This document shows, piece by piece, positions 1-8,253 of a stretch of DNA of 57,395 bases. Position 1 is the first letter of the stretch. Each line of letters starts with the position of its first letter. The DNA is from Alistipes sp. GTDB lineage: Bacteria; Bacteroidota; Bacteroidia; Bacteroidales; Rikenellaceae. The translations under genes were made by a program, and so were the position numbers. The DNA lies in assembly GCA_017501625.1 (NCBI GenBank), contig JAFVWO010000099.1, positions 1 to 57,395 on the forward strand. Reading direction: 5' to 3'. Below the pieces are notes generated by a model, which was not told the origin of the DNA, ran no database searches, and saw only the letters and a list, made by a program, of their open reading frames with translations.

Positions 1-90
1 CAAAAATACACCGTTCAGAGGCTGCCTTTAGCTCCTCATTAGAAGCTTTCGCATCTAACTCGGATCTTGCAACTCCAACCGGCGTCGTAG
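1..90. other. window-edge stretch downstream of the tRNAs, unassigned
   Basis: These 90 bases lie 3' of tRNA-Tyr on the minus strand. A plus-strand reading frame starts here and runs through the tRNA-Tyr gene, but it is an antisense-of-tRNA artefact. On the minus strand there is no start codon followed by a useful frame. In Bacteroidales a Thr-Tyr pair is often followed by tRNA-Gly, tRNA-Thr and tuf, but no tRNA-Gly is visible before the edge. Confidence 0.4.
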
Positions 91-173
91 TGGGAAGAGA
101 TGGATTCGAACCACCGAAGGCGTGCGCCAGCAGATTTACAGTCTGCCCCATTTGGCCACTCTGGTATCTTCCC
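91..173 (-). tRNA. tRNA-Tyr (anticodon GTA)
   Basis: The minus strand folds as a class II tRNA of 83 nt. The acceptor arms are GGGAAGA (173-167) and TCTTCCC (98-92) with discriminator A at 91. The anticodon stem GCAGA/TCTGC encloses CTGTAAA, with GTA complementary to plus positions 137-139. There is a long variable arm and a T-loop TTCGAAT. CCA is not encoded. It lies 8 nt behind tRNA-Thr and is probably cotranscribed with it. Confidence 0.96.
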
Positions 174-181
174 GATATTTG

Positions 182-255
182 AGCCGATGGAGGGATTCGA
201 ACCCCCGACCAGCTGATTACAAATCAGCTGCTCTGGCCAACTGAGCTACATCGGC
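182..255 (-). tRNA. tRNA-Thr (anticodon TGT)
   Basis: The minus strand folds as a standard 74-nt tRNA. The acceptor arms are GCCGATG (255-249) and CATCGGC (189-183). The anticodon stem GCTGA/TCAGC encloses TTTGTAA, so the anticodon is TGT (plus 219-221). The T-loop is TTCGAAT and the discriminator is U. It is the first gene of the visible tRNA operon. Its promoter lies about 20 nt upstream. Confidence 0.96.
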
Positions 256-273
256 ATTGACCTTATCGAGTTG

Positions 274-304
274 CAAAGGTACGAACATTTTTCTTATTTC
301 CAAA
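274..304 (-). promoter_or_regulatory. promoter of the tRNA-Thr/tRNA-Tyr operon
   Basis: Read on the minus strand, TTTGG (304-300) is followed after 18 bp by TACCTTTG (281-274). This matches the Bacteroidota primary sigma factor consensus (TTTG, about 19 bp, TAnnTTTG). The tRNA-Thr 5' end is 19 nt past the -7 box, which suits a short processed leader. Confidence 0.7.
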
Positions 305-548
305 TTTTTTGGAAACTTTTTTACAAAAAAAGCGTTTCGTCCCTGCCTCCAACTTTCAAAGAACTATCCGCCAGCGGTTTTCAAAACTCTAAACGGAAAA
401 TCGAGTGCAAATATACAACTTATTTTTTAATCGAGAAATACTACGCCTATTTTTTTTACTCTGAGGCCTATTTTTTTATATTTACCCCTATAACGCAGGC
501 TATACCTATATTATATATGTAGGCTCACAAGATAAAAGCACTATCGTA
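305..548. other. AT-rich intergenic region, no gene seen
   Basis: This is the middle of a 373-base gap between tRNA-Thr and the lipoprotein gene. It is strongly AT-rich with several T runs and no convincing coding frame; an 83-codon open frame (271-522) has no recognisable protein features. The only structure I support is the two divergent promoters at its edges. Confidence 0.5.
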
Positions 549-578
549 TTGACAAATGGAGTAAAATGAATATCTTTG
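549..578 (+). promoter_or_regulatory. promoter of the BACON lipoprotein gene
   Basis: TTG (549-551) is followed by 19 bp and then TATCTTTG (571-578), a near-perfect Bacteroidota promoter. It overlaps an upstream in-frame ATG at 566, so that ATG would lie before the transcription start. This decides in favour of the ATG at 629. Confidence 0.75.
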
Positions 579-628
579 CATCGTCAATTGACCTTACACA
601 AAATTTGGAGAAGATACAATTAACCGAT

Positions 629-2161
629 ATGAAACATTTTATACTTATTCTTTCGATTATTCTCACCGGCATATTCACCGCATGCGAGAATAGCACAACG
701 TCAGACGGTAACAGCAACCCCGACAACACCGTAAAATCTTTTACAATCACCTCGGGCAATGAGATGAACGTCTCGATGATGGGTGGTATGAAAAGCATCA
801 CCTATACCACTACGGGTGATATAACGATTGACGACATTGAGATTACGCTCTCGGCACAGTGGCTCAAGGTTTTTGATGCTACAAGCGTGGGCGAGATTAT
901 CATCTCGGCCGAGACAAATGAGACGGGAGGCACACGCATGGCGGCCGTGACTATCACTCTCGACTCACAGGTAGAGACCGTTGTAATCAACCAGTCGGGC
1001 ATACCCGATGAGGCTGTTATCTCACCCGCAACACCCACGGAGATAAGTATCGACCGCGCAGGACAAAGCTTCGTGGTAGGCTATACACTTGAGAATGAGA
1101 CAATAGATGGCTATACATACGCCAAGTTCGATGCCGAGTGGATTTATCGTATAGACACCGCGAAGAAAGGCGAGGTAACGCTTTATGTTGCCACAAACGA
1201 TACTAACGAGAGCCGTACAGCAACCATAGAGATTGGCTATGCTAACTCATCGTTCGATGTTACACTCACACAAGCAGGTGATGGCGACTACAATTTTACA
1301 GCCAGCTACTTCATTGGCGATTATTATGGAGACTTCTACACCCCGGGGGCGGGCAACTACTTCCTTAAGTTCTCGGATAGAGGTTTCACAAGCGAAGGTA
1401 GCTCCTTACCCTTTGGCACCTACTATCGCATAGATGCCTATGGTCCCATTTTTAGCGATGAGGAGGAAGTGATAACCCTACCCGAGGGCATCTACACCTT
1501 TGATCCGGAGGCCACCTACACGACATGGACATTCGTTGCCGACTACACCGACTTCTTTGTTAACGACAAGGATGGTAAGCACACGAAGCGAAAGATAGAG
1601 AGCGGCACGATGCATGTCACGAGTGACCAGATACTCCTCGAACTCGTAATCGACGGAGAGAAACACAACGTAACGTACAATGGTAGCACAGAGGTTGCCG
1701 ACCTTCGTGGCGATATTAACATCCTTACCACACTTGAGGATGACTACACGCTCGATCTATCGCACCACTCGATGATATATGCCTGCCAGGGCGACTGGTA
1801 CGACTATGGCTATATGAATTGGGTATTCCAGATTAAGCCCGACGATGGCGTTGGCGACTGCCTACAGATCGACATCATCACCGAACATAGCGACGAGGAG
1901 AGTGGCTTCGCAGGCAGATATACTGCATCGGAGGTGCTCGCCACGAATGCCTTTATGCTGGGTTGGATATATGGTGGCTACCTTGAGTGCAGCTGGTTCT
2001 TTACGGCCGATCAGGAGGAGATAGCGCCACTACGCGGTGGCGAGGTGACGGTAAAGCATAACGACGACGGCACCTACACCGTAGATATAGATGTCACGGA
2101 CGACCTCCACAACCGCATAAGTGGTACATGGACGGGCATAGGCCGAGCACAGACAAAATAG
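629..2161 (+). CDS. BACON-domain lipoprotein of unknown function
   Basis: This is a 510-residue secreted lipoprotein. The chosen start gives a clean type II signal peptide with Cys19 as the lipidated residue (GIFTAC). An in-frame ATG 63 bases upstream lies before the promoter box and is rejected. Residues about 35-125 and 130-215 look like two consecutive Ig-like BACON domains, each ending in the typical NQSG or TQAG strand. The remaining roughly 290 residues are rich in Tyr, Asp, Gly and Trp, are probably beta-structured, and match no family I can name. BACON domains are common in Bacteroidota surface proteins that bind glycans or mucin, so surface carbohydrate binding is an inference only. 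No SusC/SusD pair or glycoside hydrolase lies beside it. It appears monocistronic. Confidence 0.85.
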   Translation: MKHFILILSIILTGIFTACENSTTSDGNSNPDNTVKSFTITSGNEMNVSMMGGMKSITYTTTGDITIDDIEITLSAQWLKVFDATSVGEIIISAETNETGGTRMAAVTITLDSQVETVVINQSGIPDEAVISPATPTEISIDRAGQSFVVGYTLENETIDGYTYAKFDAEWIYRIDTAKKGEVTLYVATNDTNESRTATIEIGYANSSFDVTLTQAGDGDYNFTASYFIGDYYGDFYTPGAGNYFLKFSDRGFTSEGSSLPFGTYYRIDAYGPIFSDEEEVITLPEGIYTFDPEATYTTWTFVADYTDFFVNDKDGKHTKRKIESGTMHVTSDQILLELVIDGEKHNVTYNGSTEVADLRGDINILTTLEDDYTLDLSHHSMIYACQGDWYDYGYMNWVFQIKPDDGVGDCLQIDIITEHSDEESGFAGRYTASEVLATNAFMLGWIYGGYLECSWFFTADQEEIAPLRGGEVTVKHNDDGTYTVDIDVTDDLHNRISGTWTGIGRAQTK

Positions 2162-2213
2162 TCGACGCTTATTCGGCAATAAGAAATAATAATACAAATT
2201 TATCGGGCTTAAA

Positions 2214-2245
2214 TTTGGCATATCCGTCTTTAGCCCCTATATTTG
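2214..2245 (+). promoter_or_regulatory. promoter of slyD
   Basis: TTTG (2214-2217) is followed by 20 bp and TATATTTG (2238-2245). This matches the Bacteroidota consensus and implies a leader of about 47 nt before the slyD ATG at 2299. Confidence 0.65.
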
Positions 2246-2298
2246 CACTCGCATTAGAGAAGTATTAACTTAATAACTAATATAAAACAAAGATTACT

Positions 2299-2853
2299 AT
2301 GAAGGTAGAGAAGAATAAGATGATTGCCGTGGATTATAAGCTCACGGTAGATGGAGCTGTTGCAGATCAGTCACAGCCCGGTCAGCCCTTGGAGTTTATC
2401 GCAGGCATGGGCATGTTGTTGCCCAAGTTCGAGGAGGCAATCATGGGTAAGGAGCCCGGCGAGAGCGTATCGTTCACGCTTGAGGCTAAGGATGGCTATG
2501 GCGAGGTTGTTGCCGAGGCTATCGTTGAGTTGCCCAAGACCGTGTTTATGATGGACGGCAAGGTTGCCGAGGATATCCTCTTCGTAGGCAACCATATACC
2601 TATGTCTACGGCCGATGGTCAGCACATGATGGGTCTCGTTAAGGAGGTTAAGGATGAGACCGTTACGATGGACTTCAACCACCCCATGGCAGGCAAGACC
2701 TTGAACTTCGACGTTACCGTTGTTTCGGTACGCGACACCACTCCCGAGGACCTTGCTAAGTTTATGGGTGGCGGCTGCAGCTGCGGTGACTGCGGTGGTG
2801 GCTGTGGCGACCACGAGTGTGGCGAGGGCTGCGACTGCGGTGGCTGCAACTAA
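2299..2853 (+). CDS. slyD: FKBP-type peptidyl-prolyl isomerase, SlyD-like
   Basis: A 184-residue cytoplasmic prolyl isomerase and chaperone of the SlyD type. Residues about 1-70 and 125-150 form the split FKBP domain, interrupted by the insert-in-flap chaperone domain (about 70-125). The motifs match the family: a start of the form KNKMIAVDYKL, then GMGMLLPKFEEAI and the VTV strand. The tail after residue 155 is a metal-binding extension with eight Cys and one His in about 28 residues, richer in Cys and poorer in His than the E. coli tail. SlyD proteins bind nickel or zinc through such tails and assist folding and hydrogenase maturation. No hydrogenase genes are near. It has its own promoter and is followed by a strong shared terminator. 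Confidence 0.92.
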   Translation: MKVEKNKMIAVDYKLTVDGAVADQSQPGQPLEFIAGMGMLLPKFEEAIMGKEPGESVSFTLEAKDGYGEVVAEAIVELPKTVFMMDGKVAEDILFVGNHIPMSTADGQHMMGLVKEVKDETVTMDFNHPMAGKTLNFDVTVVSVRDTTPEDLAKFMGGGCSCGDCGGGCGDHECGEGCDCGGCN

Positions 2854-2880
2854 GATAGAGCCTCGGACTTGGTCCTTATA

Positions 2881-2921
2881 AAGTAATAGCGAGCAACCAA
2901 AAAGGTTGCTCGCTATTACTT
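2881..2921. terminator. bidirectional terminator between slyD and the carboxyltransferase gene
   Basis: A perfect 18-bp inverted repeat (2881-2898 and 2904-2921) encloses the 5-nt loop AAAAA. It lies in the convergent gap between slyD and the minus-strand gene ending at 2936. T-rich flanks are weak, but the symmetry and placement fit a terminator serving both genes. Confidence 0.75.
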
Positions 2922-2935
2922 TAGACCTTACCGAC

Positions 2936-5281
2936 TTACTCGATAACGACCAGCGGCTGGTCAGCCTGAACGGTGTCGCCCTCAGCTACGAGGAAGCCGA
3001 GAATCTTACCCGCATAGTCCGACGAGATAGAGTTCTCCATCTTCATAGCCTCGAGGATAAGCAACTCCTGACCCACAGCAACGGTATCACCCACCTTAGC
3101 CTTGAACTCGATAACACGACCGGGCAGCGGCGCGTTAACGGTCTTGCCATCGGCAGCCGTAACCTTATGCTCAGCGCCTGCATCCTCAGCCGTATCCTCC
3201 ATAGAGTCGGCAACCTCAATAAGGATGGCATCCGCAGCAACAGTGTCGCCCTCAGCTACCAATATCTGCTTAACGAAGCCTGCATAGTCGGTGGTGATAG
3301 AGTTCTCCATCTTCATAGCCTCGAGAATCATAACCTCCTGGCCCGAAGCAACCTTATCGCCAACCTTAACCTTAAGCTCGATAACACGACCGGGCAGCGG
3401 TGCACATACGGTCTTACCCGTCACGGGGCGCTTAGCAGCAGCACCGGCACCAGCCTTAGCGCTCTCAATCTCTATGATGACACCCTCGGCCTGAACGGTA
3501 TCACCCTCCTTCACGATAATCTGCTTAACCTTACCTGCGAAATCCGAAGTGATAGAGTTCTCCATCTTCATAGCCTCGAGGATGGCAACCTCCTGACCTA
3601 CAGCCACGCTATCGCCAACCTTAACCTTAAGTTCGATAACGCGGCCGGGCAGCGGTGCGCAGATGGTATCACCCGTGATGGGCTGAAGCTCAACCTTCTC
3701 CTCCTTCTTCAACGAGGGGTCAGCAGCCACCTTCTCGGCATAAGCCGCCTTCTTGACACCCGTGAGGTAAGCCTTAGCAACCAAGGGGAACAACTCCAAC
3801 AAGAGCTCCTCCTTCTCGTTCTCGGCCAAGAGCACACCACCAGCCTCCTCCAATGCGGGGTTGGGCTGCTTCTGATACTTCGACGTATCGTAGGGGCGCT
3901 CCTCTCTGAAGCCGCAAATCTTCTCGCGGAAGTCCTCGCTAATCTTCACCGGCGTGCGACCGTAGTCACCCTTCACGAGACCTACGAACTGTGCCGACTT
4001 ATTTGTATACATGGCACGACCCGCCTTCTCATCCATAGCGCAGTTTACGGCCTGAGCACCTACAATCTGCGATGTGGGCGTTACGAGAGGGGGAAGACCT
4101 GCCGCCAAACGCACGGGAGGAATAAGCTCCATAGCACGAGGAAGGATATCCTCCGCGCCGAGCTGCTTGAGCTGTGCAACCATGTTAGAGTACATACCAC
4201 CGGGAATCTCGGCATCCTGAACGAGCTTGTTGGGCGCGGGGAAGCCGAAGTATGCCTCGATAGCCTGTGATGCTACGAGAAGCTCATCCCAATTCTCCTC
4301 CTTGGCAGCCTTCACGCAGCGGTCGAGCAGAGCATCAACCTCAGCTGGAGTCTCGTCCGTAAGGGGATTGAAGGCCTTAGGCAGGGGCTTCTCGGCACCG
4401 AATACCGACAACTCGAGCTCCTTGCGTATATCCTTCAACTCGACGTTAATCTTAGCCACAGCCTCCATGTTTGCACCGAGCTCGATGCCCAACTTCTTAC
4501 AGAAGAGGTAAACAAGCTCTACGGCAGGGGCACCCGTGCCACCACCAAACCACCAGCAGTTGGTGTCGACGATGTCAACACCCTCAACGATAGCAGGGTA
4601 GACCGAGCCAAGACCGTAACCCGGCGTACAGTGTGTGTGGAAGTCAACAGTCACGCCAAGCTCCTTCTTCAAGAGTTTGATAAGGCCTGCAACACGTGCG
4701 GGAGGAATCAAACCCGACATATCCTTGATGGTAATCATATCGGCACCGAGCTCTGCCATCTGGCGTGCCTTATCCAAGAAGTACTCATCGGTAAACACCT
4801 TCTCGTGCTCCTGGCCGTCGGTGTACTTAGGATCTACGGTGTAACATACAGCGCAGTCAGCGATACCGCCATACTGCTTGATATACTTGATTGTCGACTT
4901 AACATTGTCCACATCGTTCAAAGCGTCGAAGATACGCATGATACCCAAGCCGCTCTCGATGGCGTTGCGCGAGAAACCGTCAATAATCTCATCCGTATAA
5001 GGGGCATAACCGAAGAGGTTGCGGCCACGCGACAAAGCCGTCAACTTTGACACATCACCCACAGCCTTCTTGATAGTCTCGAGACGTGTCCAAGGGTTCT
5101 CGTTAAGGTAGCGCATGACCGAGTCGGGCACAGCACCACCCCATACCTCCATAGCATAGAAACCGGCATCCTTGTAGTAAGGAAGGCAGCGGTCCACCTG
5201 CTGCTGAGTCATTCGTGTTGCGAAAGACGACTGCTGGCCGTCACGCAACGTAAGATCGCGAATTTTTAAGATCTTTGCCAT
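2936..5281 (-). CDS. oadA: biotin-dependent carboxyltransferase (OadA/PycB-like) with three biotinyl domains
   Basis: A 781-residue protein. Residues 1 to about 460 are the HMG-CoA-lyase-like carboxyltransferase barrel and its conserved region. LRDGQQS (12-18), Lys186 in TIKDMSG, and His215/His217 in DFHTHC are the metal and substrate residues expected of oxaloacetate decarboxylase alpha and pyruvate carboxylase B subunits. It would move carboxyl groups between oxaloacetate (or pyruvate) and carboxybiotin. The usual family length is about 600 residues with one biotinyl domain. Here three full domains of about 70 residues follow one another (from about 537, 622 and 712). Each has APLPGRVIE and an EAMKMEN biotinylation site, with lysines 572, 657 and 747. 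Linkers are Ala/Gly- or Asp/Glu-rich. No OadB/OadG or biotin ligase gene is adjacent, so decarboxylase versus carboxylase cannot be decided here. Confidence 0.93.
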   Translation of the reverse strand: MAKILKIRDLTLRDGQQSSFATRMTQQQVDRCLPYYKDAGFYAMEVWGGAVPDSVMRYLNENPWTRLETIKKAVGDVSKLTALSRGRNLFGYAPYTDEIIDGFSRNAIESGLGIMRIFDALNDVDNVKSTIKYIKQYGGIADCAVCYTVDPKYTDGQEHEKVFTDEYFLDKARQMAELGADMITIKDMSGLIPPARVAGLIKLLKKELGVTVDFHTHCTPGYGLGSVYPAIVEGVDIVDTNCWWFGGGTGAPAVELVYLFCKKLGIELGANMEAVAKINVELKDIRKELELSVFGAEKPLPKAFNPLTDETPAEVDALLDRCVKAAKEENWDELLVASQAIEAYFGFPAPNKLVQDAEIPGGMYSNMVAQLKQLGAEDILPRAMELIPPVRLAAGLPPLVTPTSQIVGAQAVNCAMDEKAGRAMYTNKSAQFVGLVKGDYGRTPVKISEDFREKICGFREERPYDTSKYQKQPNPALEEAGGVLLAENEKEELLLELFPLVAKAYLTGVKKAAYAEKVAADPSLKKEEKVELQPITGDTICAPLPGRVIELKVKVGDSVAVGQEVAILEAMKMENSITSDFAGKVKQIIVKEGDTVQAEGVIIEIESAKAGAGAAAKRPVTGKTVCAPLPGRVIELKVKVGDKVASGQEVMILEAMKMENSITTDYAGFVKQILVAEGDTVAADAILIEVADSMEDTAEDAGAEHKVTAADGKTVNAPLPGRVIEFKAKVGDTVAVGQELLILEAMKMENSISSDYAGKILGFLVAEGDTVQADQPLVVIE
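2939..3673 (-). repeat. three tandem biotinyl-domain coding repeats
   Basis: The 3' third of the carboxyltransferase gene holds three homologous units of about 210 bases (3673-3464, 3418-3209 and 3148-2939), separated by linkers of 45 and 60 bases. The segment encoding EAMKMENSI is almost identical in all three. This indicates internal duplication and a substrate for recombination. The three lysine codons are 3568-3566, 3313-3311 and 3043-3041. Confidence 0.9.
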
Positions 5282-5328
5282 AGCTTTCTTTAAGGTTTTA
5301 TGTAGTTAGTTCTAAGTTGTCTGCCACA

Positions 5329-5357
5329 AATAACAGATTGTCTGTTATTCGAATAAC
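5329..5357 (-). promoter_or_regulatory. overlapping palindromes at the start of the carboxyltransferase transcript
   Basis: Two inverted repeats share bases: AATAACAGA/TCTGTTATT (5329-5337 and 5341-5349, 3-nt loop) and the perfect 14-bp palindrome GTTATTCGAATAAC (5344-5357). The second abuts the -7 box and covers the expected transcription start. An operator or a 5'-end hairpin that stabilises the mRNA are both possible. Confidence 0.4.
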
Positions 5358-5388
5358 AAATATAGCATTTTTTTTCTAAAACTCCAAA
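5357..5388 (-). promoter_or_regulatory. promoter of the carboxyltransferase gene
   Basis: On the minus strand, TTTG (5388-5385) is followed by 20 bp and TATATTTG (5364-5357). This predicts a 5' leader of roughly 70 nt before the ATG at 5281. Confidence 0.65.
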
Positions 5389-5404
5389 TATATCGTCAAT
5401 AAAT

Positions 5405-5446
5405 TGATAAAAAAAGCCACCCCGCGTAGTTTTAACCACGCGGGGC
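5405..5446 (-). terminator. terminator of the GH13 lipoprotein gene
   Basis: CCCCGCGT (5420-5427) pairs with ACGCGGGG (5438-5445). On the minus strand the GC-rich stem is followed by GGC and seven T residues, a classical intrinsic terminator 30 bases past the stop codon at 5476. Confidence 0.85.
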
Positions 5447-5475
5447 GACCGAAAAATACCTATATTACTGTGAAA

Positions 5476-8079
5476 TTAGTCGCGAACAAGAACGATATAA
5501 TCGTGAGCAGCGAGCTTAGCGCTATATGTCGAGCCGAGCGTAACAGCGGCATCGGTCATAAGATTGCGCCATGTGCCGGCCTGAGGAACATTCACCGTCG
5601 TCGTAGTCTCAGCGTTGGTGAAGTTAGCCACAACGATAACCCTATCCATAACAAGGGTCTTACCACCCATATCGCCATCGAGTACCTTCCATGAGTGTAC
5701 CGCGAGGTTGTCGCTGCCATAGTAATCCTCATGCTCAGTACGCCATGTGATAGCCTTAGACAGAGCCTCGTAGATGTCGTGGCGATTCTTGTCGTAGAAG
5801 TATGTCCAGCGCACAGGCTTGCGGTGTGTACGATACTCATCGCCATTACCTACAACACCCTTATCGTTGGCGTTGATAGATACATCGTAGCCAAGCTCGC
5901 CGAACTGCCACATCATCTTGGGATAGGGCGTGAGGAAGTGCATGATGTAGGCAGCCTGTATACGCTTAGATATTACAGCCCAGTTGCCCTTGACGTACGA
6001 CTGTCCCCATGTGATGGCTGCATAGCCCACACGCTCCTCATCGTGAGTCTCGATATTGTTCATGCGGCCACGCTTAAACTCCGCGAAGCTACTCTTGTTG
6101 TTGCCAGTCCATCCCATGACAGACTCCTTATAGCCTTGCATGGCATTATTGTTCCAACAGAGGGCGCCCACATTGTCATAGAGCTCGCTCTCCTCCCTCT
6201 GGTCGCAGAAGTGCTCGAAGATAACGTAAGCATCGGGCTCGACGGCACGTATAGCACGGGCGTAGTCCGAGAGAATCTCGATACGCTCCGAAGAGTAACC
6301 ACCGGCATCGTAGTTGCCCGGATTCTGCACAAGACCCTTGGTGAGGTCGAAGCGGAAGCCGTCAACCTTATACTCCTCCAACCAGAACTTCAACACATCC
6401 TTGAAGAACTCGCGTGTCTTGGGATAGAGATGTCGGAAGTCGTGGTATACGCTAAAGTTGTGCGGTGCCGACACATTAAAGAAGGGATTGTTCGATGCTG
6501 TGCAGTTCTTCGAGCCATCCCACCACATCTTAGCCCAAGGGAAGAGTCCCGTGGCGTGGTTGAACACAACATCGAGGATGACAGCTATACCGCGCTTGTG
6601 GCACTCGTCGATGAAGCGCTTGTATGCCTCCTCCGTACCATATGCCTTATCAGCAGCGAAGTAGAAGCATGGGTTATAGCCCCATGAGTCGTTGCCGTCG
6701 AACTCCTGAATAGGCATAAGCTCGATGGCATTGACACCCAACTCCTGCAAGTAGTCGAGCTTCGCCGTAACGGCATCTATAGAGCCCTCCTCGGTAAAGT
6801 CGCGGATGAGCAACTCGTATACTGCCAACGAGTTCTCCTTAGGACGCTGGAAGTCGGTAACGGTCCAGTTGTAGGGAGTCTCATCGAGCTCGAAGGTGCA
6901 GACGATGTCGGTAGTGTAATCCGAAGGATAGGCCTTCAAGTCGGGATATACCGAGGCATTTATCCACTTATCGTTCCATGGGTCGAGAATCTTCTCTGCA
7001 TAGGGGTCACCCACCTTTATCGAGCAGTCGACAAAGTACTGGTAGCCATACTCAACACCATACTCAAGGTTATCTACCGTAATCCAGAAGTAATCGCCAT
7101 CCCTCTTCATCATATACTCATTCGACGGAGCATAGTCGTTGAAGTCGCCAAGAAGAATCACCGACTTCTTTCCGGGAGCATACAATACGAATGTTGCCGA
7201 CGTACCCTCGATATTAACACCATCGCTCACACCTGCGGGACGTGGAGCATCCTGCGTAGAGCCGAGCACCGAAATCTTGATGCTATCCTCGACGCTATCG
7301 TTACCACTCACAGCCACAGCCTTAAACGTGATGTCGCCCTCCTCGGTAGGCACAAAGCCATAGTTGAGCGTAGCATTGGCGGTGTTAGCCACCTCCTGCT
7401 CGCCGCGATAGAGCGACACCTTATCTGCATCCTGAGCATTTACCACCACGGTGTACTCCTCGCCAACCGTGAGCAACGTACCATTTGCGGGCGATACAAT
7501 CTTAACGTGAAGACCCTCGACAACCGTTTCGATAAAGATGTCGGCACCATTCTGCTTAATCTCCTTAGAGCCATCCGCAGAACGGAATACGAATGCGAGC
7601 TTCAGAATATCCTGACCCTCGGGAACACCATAGAAGGCGCGGGGGCCACCCGTGATTTTCAACACCCAGAGGTCGTTACCGCAATTCATAAGTCGGCATG
7701 CGGGGGTATTCTCCGTCCATCCGGCCTTCGTATACTTCCAGTCCGAGTTACCCGTGCTTGCGGAGGTGATAACACCCGTGTGGGCATACATCTCGCCATT
7801 GAAACCAGCCATAGAGGTATCCTTGGCATTGACGATGACGTACACATCCTCGGTCATCTCAGCCGTAACAAAGAGGGGATAGGTAGAAACGAGCGGGTAG
7901 TCACGCGTAGGATCTATGATAAGATCACCACCGTTGTCATCACTGCCATTGTCACCACCATTACCACCATTCACACCGCTATCATCGGGATTTGTACCCA
8001 AATCGTCGGGGTCGGTAGTACAGCCCACAACCGCAAAGGCCATGAGCGCGGCGAACATCAAATAACGTAAAGTCTTCAT
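5476..8079 (-). CDS. secreted GH13 alpha-amylase/pullulanase-type lipoprotein
   Basis: An 867-residue surface lipoprotein. The signal peptide ends at Cys20 (AVVGC) and is followed by an Asp/Gly/Asn-rich linker (21-55). Residues about 60-185 are a beta-rich domain of the kind seen in starch-binding lipoproteins, and about 190-275 is an Ig-like domain. About 285-370 looks like a CBM48-type domain (LLGDFNDY). The GH13 barrel starts near 415 (YELLIRDFT). The four conserved regions are present: DVVFNH (503-508), GFRFD with nucleophile Asp578, FEHF with acid/base Glu622, and THDEER with Asp680. A C-terminal beta domain closes the protein. It should hydrolyse alpha-glucans (starch, glycogen or pullulan) at the cell surface; the exact linkage is not readable. 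No SusC/SusD partners are adjacent, and it has its own terminator. Confidence 0.92.
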   Translation of the reverse strand: MKTLRYLMFAALMAFAVVGCTTDPDDLGTNPDDSGVNGGNGGDNGSDDNGGDLIIDPTRDYPLVSTYPLFVTAEMTEDVYVIVNAKDTSMAGFNGEMYAHTGVITSASTGNSDWKYTKAGWTENTPACRLMNCGNDLWVLKITGGPRAFYGVPEGQDILKLAFVFRSADGSKEIKQNGADIFIETVVEGLHVKIVSPANGTLLTVGEEYTVVVNAQDADKVSLYRGEQEVANTANATLNYGFVPTEEGDITFKAVAVSGNDSVEDSIKISVLGSTQDAPRPAGVSDGVNIEGTSATFVLYAPGKKSVILLGDFNDYAPSNEYMMKRDGDYFWITVDNLEYGVEYGYQYFVDCSIKVGDPYAEKILDPWNDKWINASVYPDLKAYPSDYTTDIVCTFELDETPYNWTVTDFQRPKENSLAVYELLIRDFTEEGSIDAVTAKLDYLQELGVNAIELMPIQEFDGNDSWGYNPCFYFAADKAYGTEEAYKRFIDECHKRGIAVILDVVFNHATGLFPWAKMWWDGSKNCTASNNPFFNVSAPHNFSVYHDFRHLYPKTREFFKDVLKFWLEEYKVDGFRFDLTKGLVQNPGNYDAGGYSSERIEILSDYARAIRAVEPDAYVIFEHFCDQREESELYDNVGALCWNNNAMQGYKESVMGWTGNNKSSFAEFKRGRMNNIETHDEERVGYAAITWGQSYVKGNWAVISKRIQAAYIMHFLTPYPKMMWQFGELGYDVSINANDKGVVGNGDEYRTHRKPVRWTYFYDKNRHDIYEALSKAITWRTEHEDYYGSDNLAVHSWKVLDGDMGGKTLVMDRVIVVANFTNAETTTTVNVPQAGTWRNLMTDAAVTLGSTYSAKLAAHDYIVLVRD

Positions 8080-8163
8080 TCGCGTAATGTTTTATTTAGT
8101 TAATAATTTCATGTGTTCCACATTTCGGCTGCGCGTGCGCACGAGTACGCACACAATGCTATG

Positions 8164-8171
8164 CAAAGTTA
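8164..8171 (-). promoter_or_regulatory. -7 box of the GH13 gene
   Basis: TAACTTTG reads on the minus strand at 8171-8164, about 85 bases upstream of the GH13 start. A well-spaced -33 box is not clear. The leader between it and the ATG contains the palindrome CGTGCGCACG (8134-8143) and TGTGTTCCACA, possible regulator sites. Confidence 0.45.
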
Positions 8172-8190
8172 CAGAAAATATCCGACAACG

Positions 8191-8228
8191 AAAAAGACCA
8201 TCGCGATAATTTACCCGATGGTCTTTTT
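8191..8228 (-). terminator. terminator after the thioesterase gene
   Basis: AAAAAGACCATCG (8191-8203) pairs with CGATGGTCTTTTT (8216-8228) around a 12-nt loop. On the minus strand it sits 26 bases past the thioesterase stop and ends in a T run. The stem is A/T-flanked on both sides, so it could act in either direction. It abuts the GH13 promoter region. Confidence 0.8.
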
Positions 8229-8253
8229 TTATGTACGAATGGCTTGATTATGA

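Noticed and set aside
3-182. Plus-strand open frame across tRNA-Tyr (contains GRDGFEPP)
   Set aside because: It is the antisense of a tRNA gene, a well-known source of spurious proteins.
2906-4270. 454-codon plus-strand frame
   Set aside because: It is fully antisense to the carboxyltransferase gene, and its internal repeats only mirror the biotinyl-domain repeats.
5695-6687. 330-codon plus-strand frame
   Set aside because: Antisense to the GH13 barrel, which carries all catalytic motifs.
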